Source of the DNA: CAIZQW01 sp942493055 | GTDB lineage: Bacteria > Verrucomicrobiota > Kiritimatiellia > RFP12 > UBA1067 | Direction: 5' to 3' | Assembly (NCBI GenBank): GCA_942493055.1 | Contig: OW818680.1 | Location: forward strand, 496,001-560,000 | DNA: 64,000 nt | Shown: positions 44,826 through 53,263 of the stretch, piece after piece | Position numbering within the stretch: position 1 is the first letter of the stretch | Layout of the letters: every line of letters starts with the position of its first letter | The notes under the pieces: model-generated | Told to the model about the DNA's origin: nothing | What the model saw: the letters and a program-made list of their open reading frames with translations, nothing else | Database searches by the model: none | Position numbers and translations under genes: made by a program

Positions 44826-46798
44826 AACGCTCGGTGAAACAACATTTTTACGGGGCGCTTGCAGGTGGCAGTGGCATTCTTATGGCTATTGCCATTCTTC
44901 ATTTTAAAGACGCTGTTCCAACGTTGGATCGTATGACAGCCGTGGTCGAAGACCTTTCTGTGCGTTATGCAGCAAAGCCCTATCAATCGTCTAACATTTC
45001 CGTTCTGGATATTGACGAAGAATCGATCAAAAAGCTTGGGCAATGGCCATGGCCGCGTTACCGTCTGGCACAGCTCCTCGACAAGCTGACGGAGATGGCC
45101 CCTGCTGCGGTTGCCTTTGATTTTATCTTCTCCGAGCCTGACCGAACATCACCTGCTCAAATCAAACCGCTCTGGGAATCCATCCAGGGCGCGCCGCTCT
45201 CCAGCGAACCCTTTGCGTCCATTCCTGACTTTGATCAGGCGTTCGCAACCGCGCTTTCAGCAAATGGCCGTACGGTTCTGGGCTCTGCATTTTGTCTGAG
45301 CCAGATACCTGCGGCTTCCGCAGACGATCCGAATTATCTCCGCCGCTGGAACAACATTGATCTTGATTCATCGATTCAACCAAGAGGGCTGACGCCGGCC
45401 TCAAGCGGCGTTTTCCCCTTGCCCCTGCTCCGCAGCGCCACACGCAACGACACAGGGTTTCTCACCATCACCCCGGATTATGACCGTATCATCCGCCGCA
45501 CCCCCATGCTCCTCCAATACGGGCAAAACCTCTATTCCGCGCTTTCCATCGAGGCTGTTCGCCTCTACCTCCGAAAACGCAACAACCTCTATCGCCTCGA
45601 TCCTGAAAACGGACATCTCGCGGCAATCCATCTGCAGGACCGCTCGATCAGCCTCGATCCGGGCGGTGTCGCGATTCTCAATTACCGCAACGATCTTCCG
45701 CCGCGCTTTTCCGTGGACCAGTTCCTTTCTGGTGACGTACCCAAACAAGCGCTTGAGGGGAAGATTGTCTTTGTCGGCACATCCGCCATCGGGCTTCATG
45801 ATCTCGTGAACACGCCCCTGAATCGAAGCATTTCCGGTGTCTATATCCACACGACGCTTGCCGACAACATGTTATCCAATGACCTGTTACACACCATCCC
45901 CAAGTCAGTTTGGACAGGCTGCACCATCTTGCTGGGGCTTCTTGCGATTGCCGCCGGACTCTTCCTCTCGATTCCGCTGGGGACGCTTGCGGCTGTCCTC
46001 CTTGCCTGCGCCACCTTTACACTCACGGTTTACCTTCGCACCTTCATCTATGCCGCATCCCCCTTTGAACCCTTGGCCTCCATCATCCTGGCTTTTGCAT
46101 TAACAGCGCTTGTTCGCTTTATCATCATCGACAAGCAGCGCAAAGCCGTGCGAGAGATGTTTGGCTCCATGGTCTCGCCGAAAATCCTCAGCCATCTCGA
46201 AAGCCTGTCATCCGGAGGCCTTGCGCTTCAAGGCGAACGCAGGCAGGTGACGGTGCTCTTCACTGATCTTGAGGCTTTCACAGCGATTTCTGAAAAACTG
46301 CCCCCACACCAACTGACGGAATTACTGCACGCCTATTTCGAACCGATGACGGAAGTGTGCCTGAAGCACAACGCCTATATTAACAAGTTTATAGGCGATG
46401 CCATTATGGCGGTGTACAATGTTCCCACTGAACTGCCGAACCATGCGGAGGAGGCTGTCCGTTCGGCGCTGGAGATGCAAACCAAGCTTGCAGAGCTCCG
46501 TCCGCTCTTCGAACAAAAATATGGCGTCACCCTGCGCATGCGCATCGGCATTCATACTGGCGAAGCAACGGCCGGCAACATTGGCTCTGCCAAGCGATTT
46601 GAATACACTGTATTGGGGGATACCGTCAACTTGGCTTCGCGTCTTGAAGGGGAGAACAAAAAGCACGGGACATGGATACTCATCTCCGATGCGGTGCGGA
46701 AAGCGCTTCCCTCCACGATCCAGACACGTCTAGTCGGCGAAGTCACTGTGCGTAATCGCACGGAGCCTGCTCGTGTACATGAAGTCCCTTTTTCCTAA
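44822..46798 (+). CDS. CHASE2-domain adenylate cyclase (class III)
   Basis: A 658-residue protein. One N-terminal span (about 10-27) precedes an extracytoplasmic CHASE2 domain (about 35-355: ISVLDIDEESIKKLGQWPWPR, PAAVAFDFIFSEPD, GKIVFVGTSAIGLHD). Three more spans (about 362-435) and a class III cyclase domain (about 470-650) follow. The metal-binding Asp residues are D482 (LFTDLEAF) and D526 (KFIGDAIM), and the transition-state pair is N603/R607 (GDTVNLASR). K522 fits adenine recognition, so the product is likely cAMP. CHASE2 senses an unknown extracellular cue. The ATG overlaps the channel stop (ATGA). Confidence 0.93.
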   Translation: MKRSVKQHFYGALAGGSGILMAIAILHFKDAVPTLDRMTAVVEDLSVRYAAKPYQSSNISVLDIDEESIKKLGQWPWPRYRLAQLLDKLTEMAPAAVAFDFIFSEPDRTSPAQIKPLWESIQGAPLSSEPFASIPDFDQAFATALSANGRTVLGSAFCLSQIPAASADDPNYLRRWNNIDLDSSIQPRGLTPASSGVFPLPLLRSATRNDTGFLTITPDYDRIIRRTPMLLQYGQNLYSALSIEAVRLYLRKRNNLYRLDPENGHLAAIHLQDRSISLDPGGVAILNYRNDLPPRFSVDQFLSGDVPKQALEGKIVFVGTSAIGLHDLVNTPLNRSISGVYIHTTLADNMLSNDLLHTIPKSVWTGCTILLGLLAIAAGLFLSIPLGTLAAVLLACATFTLTVYLRTFIYAASPFEPLASIILAFALTALVRFIIIDKQRKAVREMFGSMVSPKILSHLESLSSGGLALQGERRQVTVLFTDLEAFTAISEKLPPHQLTELLHAYFEPMTEVCLKHNAYINKFIGDAIMAVYNVPTELPNHAEEAVRSALEMQTKLAELRPLFEQKYGVTLRMRIGIHTGEATAGNIGSAKRFEYTVLGDTVNLASRLEGENKKHGTWILISDAVRKALPSTIQTRLVGEVTVRNRTEPARVHEVPFS

Positions 46799-46866
46799 GA
46801 GGTCCAGGATAGACATACCCCCTCTTTTATGGCATACTACACCCCTATCATTTTGAAAGGGTTATC

Positions 46867-47847
46867 ATGGATAATGAAGCAATGCTTGCGCGCGCAAAGC
46901 AAGTCATGGATATCGAAATCGAAGGGCTTCGCTCAGCACAAGCCGCCCTTGGCGAAGGATTCACACGAGCTGTTTCGCTAATCCTTAAAACAGTAGATCG
47001 AGGCGGCAAGATCATCTGCACCGGCGTGGGCAAGAATCTTCATATTGCAGAAAAAATTTCAGCCACGCTCGCCAGTACGGGTTCGCGGAGTGTTTTTATG
47101 AATCCCATGCAGGCGATGCACGGCGACCTCGGCATGGTTGCAGAGCAGGATGTCCTTCTGGCGCTCAGCTTTTCCGGGGAGTCCGATGAGGTCATCAAGC
47201 TCATCCCTGCGGTCCGCCGCTTAAATGTCCACATCATCGGCATGGTGGGCAACAGCAGCAATTCCCTGGCCAGTATGAGCGACGTGGTGCTGTGCGTGAC
47301 GATCGATAAAGAGGCTTGCCCCTTTGGCATGGCCCCGACGACCAGCACCACCGCAACGCTTGCCGTAGGCGACGCGCTTGCCATGGTTCTCCTGGATGCA
47401 CGTAAGTTCAAGAAAGAAAACTATGCGAAGCTCCACCCTTCCGGCGCGATCGGGCGTGCACTCGTGCTGCATGTGCATGACATCATGCGAACAGGAGAGA
47501 AGATAGCCCGGCTCACCGAGTCCGCGACCGTCAAGGATGCAATCATGGCCATGACAGCCGCCAAGAGCGGAGCAGCACTCATCGCGGATGACAAAGGCCG
47601 TCTTGCGGGAATCTTTACGGACGGCGATTTGCGCCGTCAACTCTCAAAAGGCGAGAACATCTTAGATGCCTGCGTTTCGAACTATATGACGAAGAAGCCG
47701 GTTTTTGTAAATACCGAGGCTTACGCCGTCGATGTCTTGCGCATTTTCGAAAAATTCAAAATCGACGATCTTCCAGTTGTGGACGAAAACGGATTACTGG
47801 CTGGATATGTCGATATCCAAGACCTCCCCAAGATGAAAGTGATGTAG
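46867..47847 (+). CDS. kdsD: Arabinose-5-phosphate isomerase (KdsD)
   Basis: A 326-residue SIS-domain isomerase with a C-terminal CBS pair (about 208-326). KIICTGVGKNLHIAEKISATLASTG, the SFSGESDEV sugar-phosphate loop and CPFGMAPTTSTTATLAVGDALA are diagnostic. It turns ribulose-5-phosphate into arabinose-5-phosphate, the first step to Kdo in lipopolysaccharide, so the cell makes an LPS-like outer leaflet. A GAAAGGG site is just upstream. It precedes exbB by 2 bases. Confidence 0.95.
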   Translation: MDNEAMLARAKQVMDIEIEGLRSAQAALGEGFTRAVSLILKTVDRGGKIICTGVGKNLHIAEKISATLASTGSRSVFMNPMQAMHGDLGMVAEQDVLLALSFSGESDEVIKLIPAVRRLNVHIIGMVGNSSNSLASMSDVVLCVTIDKEACPFGMAPTTSTTATLAVGDALAMVLLDARKFKKENYAKLHPSGAIGRALVLHVHDIMRTGEKIARLTESATVKDAIMAMTAAKSGAALIADDKGRLAGIFTDGDLRRQLSKGENILDACVSNYMTKKPVFVNTEAYAVDVLRIFEKFKIDDLPVVDENGLLAGYVDIQDLPKMKVM

Positions 47848-47849
47848 CC

Positions 47850-48510
47850 ATGATTGCACAAACCTTGGACAATACGCTGAGGATTTTTAAAAGTGGCGGT
47901 CCTGTGATGTGGCCCATCTTGTTTTGCTCTGTCCTGGGATTCACGATTGCTTGTGAGCGCCTTTTCGCCTTTTGGAAATATAATTTCGCAAATTATTTTT
48001 TTTTCCTCCATACACCGACAGATTATTGCGCTGACGCGTGAAGGCAAATACAGCGAAGCGATTGAACTCGCCAAGAACTCGGAATCGCCGGTTTGTTCGA
48101 TTTTCGCTCAAGCGCTCGAACATCGCGAGGCGGGGTTCCGGGAGACCCTCGAGGCCACCTCCCAGCAAACCGTTGATCGACTTCGGCGAGGTTTTTCCGT
48201 GCTCGACACCGTCATCACAGTCGCGCCGATGCTCGGCATCCTGGGAACCGTGACCGGCATCATCAACACCTTTCATGTGTTGAGCGCAGCAGGCATCGAA
48301 AACCCGACAGGGGCGACCGCCGGCATTGCGGAAGCGCTCATTACGACCGCTGCAGGTCTTATCGTAGCCATCGGTTGCCTCTTTCCCTTCAATTTCTTCG
48401 TTGCACAACTTAAACGCCGCACGCATGAACTTGAGCAGCTCACCCATCAGATGGAAATCGCCTACAACACAAGCAACCCCAAGAAAACAATTTTTCCTGT
48501 TGCGCCCTGA
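47850..48510 (+). CDS. exbB: ExbB/TolQ/MotA-family proton channel, interrupted by a frameshift at a T9 run
   Basis: Two overlapping frames encode one ExbB-like protein. The first (from 47850) gives MIAQTLDNTLRIFKSGGPVMWP and the first membrane span. Read through 47996-48004 it enters a run of nine T and then reaches a stop at 48041. The continuation, one frame over, supplies SSIHRQIIALTREGKY and the paired spans (LDTVITVAPMLGILGTVTGIIN and AGIAEALITTAAGLIVAIG) to the stop at 48508-48510. Removing one T restores a normal ~219-residue ExbB. The defect may be an assembly error, a true mutation, or transcriptional slippage on the homopolymer. ExbD and TonB follow, as expected for a working operon. 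Confidence 0.8.
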
Positions 48511-48533
48511 TGGCGTGCTGGATACGTGACGCT

Positions 48534-48941
48534 ATGAAACTTGCCTCTGGATATGAAGACCGCTCCGCGCGCTTGGAAATGATCTCCTTGATGGATGTCA
48601 TGTTTCTGATTCTTGTCTTTTTTGTCTATTCGATCTTTTCCATGTCTGTGCACCGAGGCATCAAAGTCAATCTTCCGGTTGCGTCTGGCACGCAGGAAAA
48701 GGGCGAGATGATCAACGTAACCGTGACAGCCGAAAACACGCTCTATTTAAACAAGCGCCCGATGAAAATGGAGGACCTGGTCCCCTTAGCGGCAGGCTTG
48801 AGCAAGGAAAAGAACCTCCCTGTCATGATCAGCGCTGATCAGAAAGCTGAACTCGGCACAGGCATCGAACTCTTATCCAAGCTGAAAAAATCAGGCATTG
48901 AGCGGGTTGCTTTTCAAATTGATGAGCAGCCCAAAAAATGA
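48534..48941 (+). CDS. exbD: ExbD/TolR biopolymer transport protein
   Basis: About 135 residues from the ATG at 48534; an ATG at 48510 overlapping the exbB stop is a possible alternative, and neither has a strong ribosome site. A single span (about 17-36, LMDVMFLILVFFVYSIFSM) has the conserved Asp (SLMDVMF) that carries protons with ExbB. The periplasmic part has VNLPVASGTQEKGEMINVTV and LYLNKRPMKMEDL, as in ExbD. It should energise TonB through the proton gradient. It lies between exbB and tonB. Confidence 0.9.
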   Translation: MKLASGYEDRSARLEMISLMDVMFLILVFFVYSIFSMSVHRGIKVNLPVASGTQEKGEMINVTVTAENTLYLNKRPMKMEDLVPLAAGLSKEKNLPVMISADQKAELGTGIELLSKLKKSGIERVAFQIDEQPKK

Positions 48942-48981
48942 TCGACGCGTTTGACCGAAGCCAGCGAAATGAATAACGATT

Positions 48982-49737
48982 GTGGCCAAAACAAACTATA
49001 GTTTAGGTTTTGCCTTTGCGCTCATGATTCATGTGATCGCTCTTTTCCTGTTGGGCATGGTGGTCAAGTTTAACCTTGATGCGCGATCTGAAGTTGAACC
49101 CCTGGCAGAGGTGCTGACCCTCACCCTGGTTGAAGAGGTGTTGTCTGACAATCCCTCCCCGAAAATCGCAGACACCACGCCGCGTCCACAATCCGACGCA
49201 CACATGGAGTTGCTGCGTGTGCCGCAGCCCATACCCGAACATGCCCCGCTCACCGATCTTTCCAGCGACATGATTGAGATCCCGAAGCACCCCCTCTCCG
49301 ACTTGACACCGCCTCCGCCTGTCGTTAACATCCAAACGCCTTCCGCGCTTCCTGACAAGACACTCATGCCAACGCTCTCGACCCTCCTGTCAAGCCAGGA
49401 CATTACCGATCCAGCGTCCCTGCACTCCGACTCCACGGGCGGCGTCCAGCAAGGGGCTCTCATCGCTCCAGCAACGAAGGATCAAGCCATTCACCCCAAG
49501 TATCCGATGGCCTCACGGCGTAAAGGCGAGCAGGGCCGCGTCATTTTGGACGTCCTTGTTTCAAAGGAAGGAAAGGCAAGGTCCGTCACAATCATCTCCA
49601 CCAGCGGCTTTAAGGAGCTGGACGCCGCGGCAAAAGAGGCGGTTATGGATGCCAAGTTCAAACCCGGCGAGCGAAATGGTAAGACCGTAGAGGCCTCTGC
49701 GCGCATGACCATTCTCTTCCAATTAAATCAAAACTAA
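48982..49737 (+). CDS. tonB: TonB-family energy transducer
   Basis: A 251-residue protein with a GTG start (VAKTNYSLGFAFALMIHVIALF). An N-terminal anchor (about 8-28) is followed by a Pro-rich linker of modest length (IPKHPLSDLTPPPPVV) and a C-terminal TonB domain at about 165-250 (IHPKYPMASRRKGEQGRVIL, VTIISTSGFKELDAAAKEA, AKFKPGERNGK). The last portion is a classic TonB box-binding fold. It forms the ExbB-ExbD-TonB set for energised outer-membrane transport. No TonB-dependent receptor is in the window. Confidence 0.92.
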   Translation: MAKTNYSLGFAFALMIHVIALFLLGMVVKFNLDARSEVEPLAEVLTLTLVEEVLSDNPSPKIADTTPRPQSDAHMELLRVPQPIPEHAPLTDLSSDMIEIPKHPLSDLTPPPPVVNIQTPSALPDKTLMPTLSTLLSSQDITDPASLHSDSTGGVQQGALIAPATKDQAIHPKYPMASRRKGEQGRVILDVLVSKEGKARSVTIISTSGFKELDAAAKEAVMDAKFKPGERNGKTVEASARMTILFQLNQN

Positions 49738-49791
49738 TTTTTAGGCAATAATTATCTGTTTTTTGCGTTTAAACCTACGAAAGGATTTTTT

Positions 49792-50373
49792 ATGAAAACT
49801 GTGTGGATGGTGGTATTCCTTCTTTCAGCATCTTCTGTTTTTGGAAAAGGGGCAGACAAGCCTCAGCCTGTTTCAGGAAGCGTACAACCCGTCGCTTTTC
49901 GTGGCCATGGTTTTGGAACGAACGGCCCTGGTGGCAGCAGCCATGGCCTTGCCGGGTTCTGGCTTGAACGAAAGGTGACTAACCCGGAATATATGCAGAA
50001 AGTGGGCATTACGGACGAACAGGCAAAAAAATTAAGAGCTGCCTGGAAAACGATTGAAGAGCAGAGCCAGAAGGTGGAGGAAGATATCCATGTTTTGGCG
50101 CGTCAGCAAGCAGAACTTGCAAAGAAAGTTCTTTCAGCAGAAGGCTCGGACACCCAAGAGCTGATGGCCCAGATTGAGAAGATCGGGAAGCTTCGGATTG
50201 AACAAGCCAAACTGGCGATGCAACGGGTGATCCTCATCCGTGACCATCTGACACCCGCACAGCGCACAAAACTGAGTGCCTTGCTTGAAGAGGATCAGAT
50301 TAAATGGCGTGCCGCGCGCGAAGAATCTGGGCGGAAGCGTGATAACGCACCTGAAGCCGGTCAAAAGAAATAA
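49792..50373 (+). CDS. Spy/CpxP-like periplasmic protein
   Basis: A 193-residue exported protein (signal MKTVWMVVFLLSASSVFG). The C-terminal ~120 residues are long amphipathic helices (AWKTIEEQSQKVEEDIHVLAR, IEKIGKLRIEQAKLAMQR) ending with the LTPAQRTKL motif of the LTXXQ family that includes Spy and CpxP. Such proteins act as ATP-independent periplasmic chaperones or stress-sensor ligands. The first ~40 mature residues are Gly-rich. It follows tonB by 54 bases and ends against larB on the other strand. Confidence 0.8.
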   Translation: MKTVWMVVFLLSASSVFGKGADKPQPVSGSVQPVAFRGHGFGTNGPGGSSHGLAGFWLERKVTNPEYMQKVGITDEQAKKLRAAWKTIEEQSQKVEEDIHVLARQQAELAKKVLSAEGSDTQELMAQIEKIGKLRIEQAKLAMQRVILIRDHLTPAQRTKLSALLEEDQIKWRAAREESGRKRDNAPEAGQKK

Positions 50374-50381
50374 CACGCCGT

Positions 50382-51053
50382 TCAGGGCTGTTTTGTAGCG
50401 ACACGATTGATCAGTGCTGCAGCGACACCTGCGCCAAAGCCGTTGTCGATATTGACAACGGTCACGCCTGAAGCGCAGGAGTTCAGCATGCCGAGCAAGG
50501 CTGCAACACCTCCAAAGCTCGCGCCATAGCCAATGCTTGTGGGGCAGGCGATTACCGGCTTATCGATCAACCCGCCCACGACCGAAGGCAGCGCGCCCTC
50601 CATGCCGGCAACGACCACAATGGCATTCGAATCTGAAAACAACTCCATGCGCGACATGAGGCGATGGAGACCTGCAACGCCCACATCATACATCCGGAGA
50701 ACCTTTGCACCCATACGTTCAGCCGTAATGGCCGCCTCTTCCGCAACCGGCAGATCAGATGTCCCTGCGCACAGGATCGCCACTTTGCCGGCTTGCTCCG
50801 GCAGCGGCACCACATCACACGTCAGGATGCGGGCATCCGTGAAATAGACGGCTGAGGGAAGTTGCTCGCAGATCGATAGCGCTTGTTCAGGGGTAATGCG
50901 TGTCGCAAAGGCATTCTGCCCCGCATCATTTAATGCACGCATAATGGACGCAACCTGCGCAGGAGTTTTGCCGGCACCATAAATAACCTCAGGCATCCCC
51001 CTTCTGCGAAGGCGGTCAAAGTCCGGCTTAGCAAAATGAAGGTCTGCATCCAC
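50382..51053 (-). CDS. larB: Nickel-pincer cofactor biosynthesis protein LarB
   Basis: A 223-residue protein with a GTG start (VDADLHFAK). VIYGAGKTPAQVASIM, LCAGTSDLPVAEEAAITAE, VVVAGMEGALPSVVGGL and CPTSIGYGASFGG mark the AIR-carboxylase-like fold of LarB. LarB carboxylates nicotinic acid adenine dinucleotide on the way to the nickel-pincer cofactor of lactate racemase. It is shorter than usual at the N-terminus (the typical ~30-residue helical lead is missing). It stands 2 bases after glyS and probably depends on it for translation. LarC, LarE and LarA are not in the window. Confidence 0.9.
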   Translation of the reverse strand: MDADLHFAKPDFDRLRRRGMPEVIYGAGKTPAQVASIMRALNDAGQNAFATRITPEQALSICEQLPSAVYFTDARILTCDVVPLPEQAGKVAILCAGTSDLPVAEEAAITAERMGAKVLRMYDVGVAGLHRLMSRMELFSDSNAIVVVAGMEGALPSVVGGLIDKPVIACPTSIGYGASFGGVAALLGMLNSCASGVTVVNIDNGFGAGVAAALINRVATKQP

Positions 51054-51055
51054 GG

Positions 51056-52822
51056 CTAGAATATGGCGTCTTCGATTTTAGCCTTGAGCTGTTCAAGCGT
51101 CAGGCGTTCCTGGAGCATGGAGTCGCGATCACGAACCGTGAAAGTCCCGTCTTCCAGCGTCTGGAAGTCAACGGTGACGCACCACGGTGTCCCTATTTCA
51201 TCCTGCCTGCGATAGCGGCGTCCAATCGCCCCGCTCTCATCCCAGAAGGCGGAATAGCGGCGACGCAGATGTTCAAACACCTCGCGCGCTTTTCCATAGA
51301 GTTCCGGTTTGTTCTTCACCAGCGGGAAGACGGCAACCTTGACAGGTGCAATGCGCGGGCTGAAGTGCATGACCACGCGAATATCTTCCTTGCCCTTCTC
51401 ATCGACGAGTTTCTGCTCTTCATACGCATTGCAGAGCAACGCCAGCATCATGCGGTCCACGCCAGCAGAGGGCTCGATGACATGCGGCACATACTTGCCA
51501 TCAAAAAGTTTTCCAACAAAGAGCTTCGCAGCTTCGCCATCCTTGCCGCGGGATGTCCAATCCGCAACGACCTTATCAACAAAGGCCGCCTTGGCGGCAT
51601 CATTCATCTTTGCAGCAGCAAGCTTGAGCGGCTCATCAAAGACTTCCATGCTCTTACCGCTATGCTTCTGATGCTGAGACAGGTCAAAATCTGATCGTGC
51701 CGCGATCCCCTCGAGTTCTTGAACACCAAAGGGGAACCGATACTGGATATCCACACAGGCGCGCGCATAATGAGCCAGCTCTTCAGGCTTCTGCCAATAT
51801 TCCACAAAGGAGTCCTTGGGCAGGCCGCACGATTCGATCCAGAACTTGCGCTGTTCGACCCAGTACTTGTGCCAGACCTCCCAGCCCCAGTCACTTTGAG
51901 GAAGCGCGAGATCGGGGTTGTCCGCCATGGTCGTCACCTTACCGCAAATAAGCTCAACCGCCTCATCGGGACGAATGAAGTATTCCAACTCCATCTGTTC
52001 AAATTCGCGCGACCGGAAGGTGTAATTACGGGGGGTCACTTCGTTACGGAAGGACTTGCCCATCTGCGCAATGCCAAAGGGAACGGTCTGACGGCTGGTC
52101 GAGAGCACATTCTGGAACTGAGCGAAGATAGCCTGCGCGGTCTCAGGGCGGAGATACGCGACATTGGCGGGGTCATCCACAGGCCCGACAATCGTCTTGA
52201 ACATCAGGTTGAAAGGCCGTGGTTCCGTCAGCTCACCACCACAATAGGGACACGGTGATGTGCCGGCCTCCGTGGCGGCGGCGTTTCCAAAAAGTGTGTA
52301 GAGTGCCTGCACCGACATGTACTGTTCTGGATTTTCCCGGAGCGCCTCAACAGCGGCTGAGAGGACTTCAGGCTTCTGGATGGAGGCCAGATTCGGGGAC
52401 ATCCCCTGCCCCTTGCCCTTGCACCAGCCCGCGACTTTCCCAAAGTCTGCCTTTTCATCAATCAGCGTCTGCAAGCTTTGACCAGCCGCGCTTTCCGCGA
52501 AAATATCCCAAATCTGGTCTGCCCGCATCAGCTTTTTGCAGGAACGGCAGGTGCACATCGGATCTGAAAAGGTATCCAAGTGTCCAGAGGCCTTCCAAAT
52601 CGCCGGATGCATAATAATCGTCGCATCAAGCCCCGCGACGTCTTCGCGGGTGCGCACCGTAAAACGCCACCAGTCTTCCTTGATGTTGCGTTTCATTTCG
52701 CAGCCCATAGGACCGTAATCCCAAAAGCCGTTGATGCCGCCATACACTTCCGAACTATGGAAGATAAAGCCGCGGCGCTTGCACAATGAAGAGATGACAT
52801 CTAAACTGCTGGGTGCTGACAT
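51056..52822 (-). CDS. glyS: Glycyl-tRNA synthetase (dimeric, single-chain type)
   Basis: A 588-residue class II synthetase of the eukaryote/archaea-like alpha2 type rather than the bacterial alpha2beta2 type. FWDYGPMGCEMKRNIKEDWW, YLRPETAQAIFAQFQNV, GKSFRNEVTPRNYTFRSREFEQMELE and the C-terminal HFSPRIAPVKVAVFPL anticodon domain are diagnostic. There are two Cys pairs (CTCRSC and CPYC), which may bind zinc. AAGGA lies before the ATG. It charges tRNA-Gly. Confidence 0.95.
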   Translation of the reverse strand: MSAPSSLDVISSLCKRRGFIFHSSEVYGGINGFWDYGPMGCEMKRNIKEDWWRFTVRTREDVAGLDATIIMHPAIWKASGHLDTFSDPMCTCRSCKKLMRADQIWDIFAESAAGQSLQTLIDEKADFGKVAGWCKGKGQGMSPNLASIQKPEVLSAAVEALRENPEQYMSVQALYTLFGNAAATEAGTSPCPYCGGELTEPRPFNLMFKTIVGPVDDPANVAYLRPETAQAIFAQFQNVLSTSRQTVPFGIAQMGKSFRNEVTPRNYTFRSREFEQMELEYFIRPDEAVELICGKVTTMADNPDLALPQSDWGWEVWHKYWVEQRKFWIESCGLPKDSFVEYWQKPEELAHYARACVDIQYRFPFGVQELEGIAARSDFDLSQHQKHSGKSMEVFDEPLKLAAAKMNDAAKAAFVDKVVADWTSRGKDGEAAKLFVGKLFDGKYVPHVIEPSAGVDRMMLALLCNAYEEQKLVDEKGKEDIRVVMHFSPRIAPVKVAVFPLVKNKPELYGKAREVFEHLRRRYSAFWDESGAIGRRYRRQDEIGTPWCVTVDFQTLEDGTFTVRDRDSMLQERLTLEQLKAKIEDAIF

Positions 52823-52877
52823 AACGTTTTCCTTCTGATAAATGACTTAAACCAACAAATCGCTGCCTCAGAAAAAC

Positions 52878-53255
52878 TTAAGTTGGACGCTGCGAGCCAT
52901 CGTCTGCTGGAATATCCAGATGACTCAGGATGTCTAACACATGATCGCCCTTCTCAACGGACCCGTCCAGGACAAAGCGCAGCCTGGGGGTATACTTCAA
53001 GGAGAGATCGCGGTTAATAATCGACTGGAGCTCATCAGCCTTCCGGGCCAATTTGCGCAAAATCGTTCCGCGTTCATCTTCGGGAGCAAAAATAGAGACC
53101 GACACGGTTGCATTGCGCAGGTTCCGTGAGGCCTCGACATTGGTCACCGTGACACAGGCTAAATTGAGCGTGTCACCGGCAAAGACCTTATAAAGGGCCT
53201 CGCCGATTTCACGCCGCAACAGCGCATTCACACGTTCTAGACGATCGACTGACAT
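52878..53255 (-). CDS. rbfA: Ribosome-binding factor A (RbfA)
   Basis: About 125 residues from the ATG at 53255; the longer frame upstream overlaps infB and is rejected. MSVDRLERVNALLRREIGEAL, LACVTVTNVEASRNLRNATVSVSIF and LSLKYTPRLRFVLDGSVEKG are typical of RbfA, the KH-like factor that helps mature the 30S subunit. The gene is 8 bases behind infB in the usual nusA-infB-rbfA order. Confidence 0.94.
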   Translation of the reverse strand: MSVDRLERVNALLRREIGEALYKVFAGDTLNLACVTVTNVEASRNLRNATVSVSIFAPEDERGTILRKLARKADELQSIINRDLSLKYTPRLRFVLDGSVEKGDHVLDILSHLDIPADDGSQRPT

Positions 53256-53263
53256 AATAGTTT

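Noticed and set aside
46799..46850. Terminator between the cyclase gene and kdsD
   Set aside because: AAGAGG and CCTCTT can pair, but the loop is long and there is only a weak T-run.
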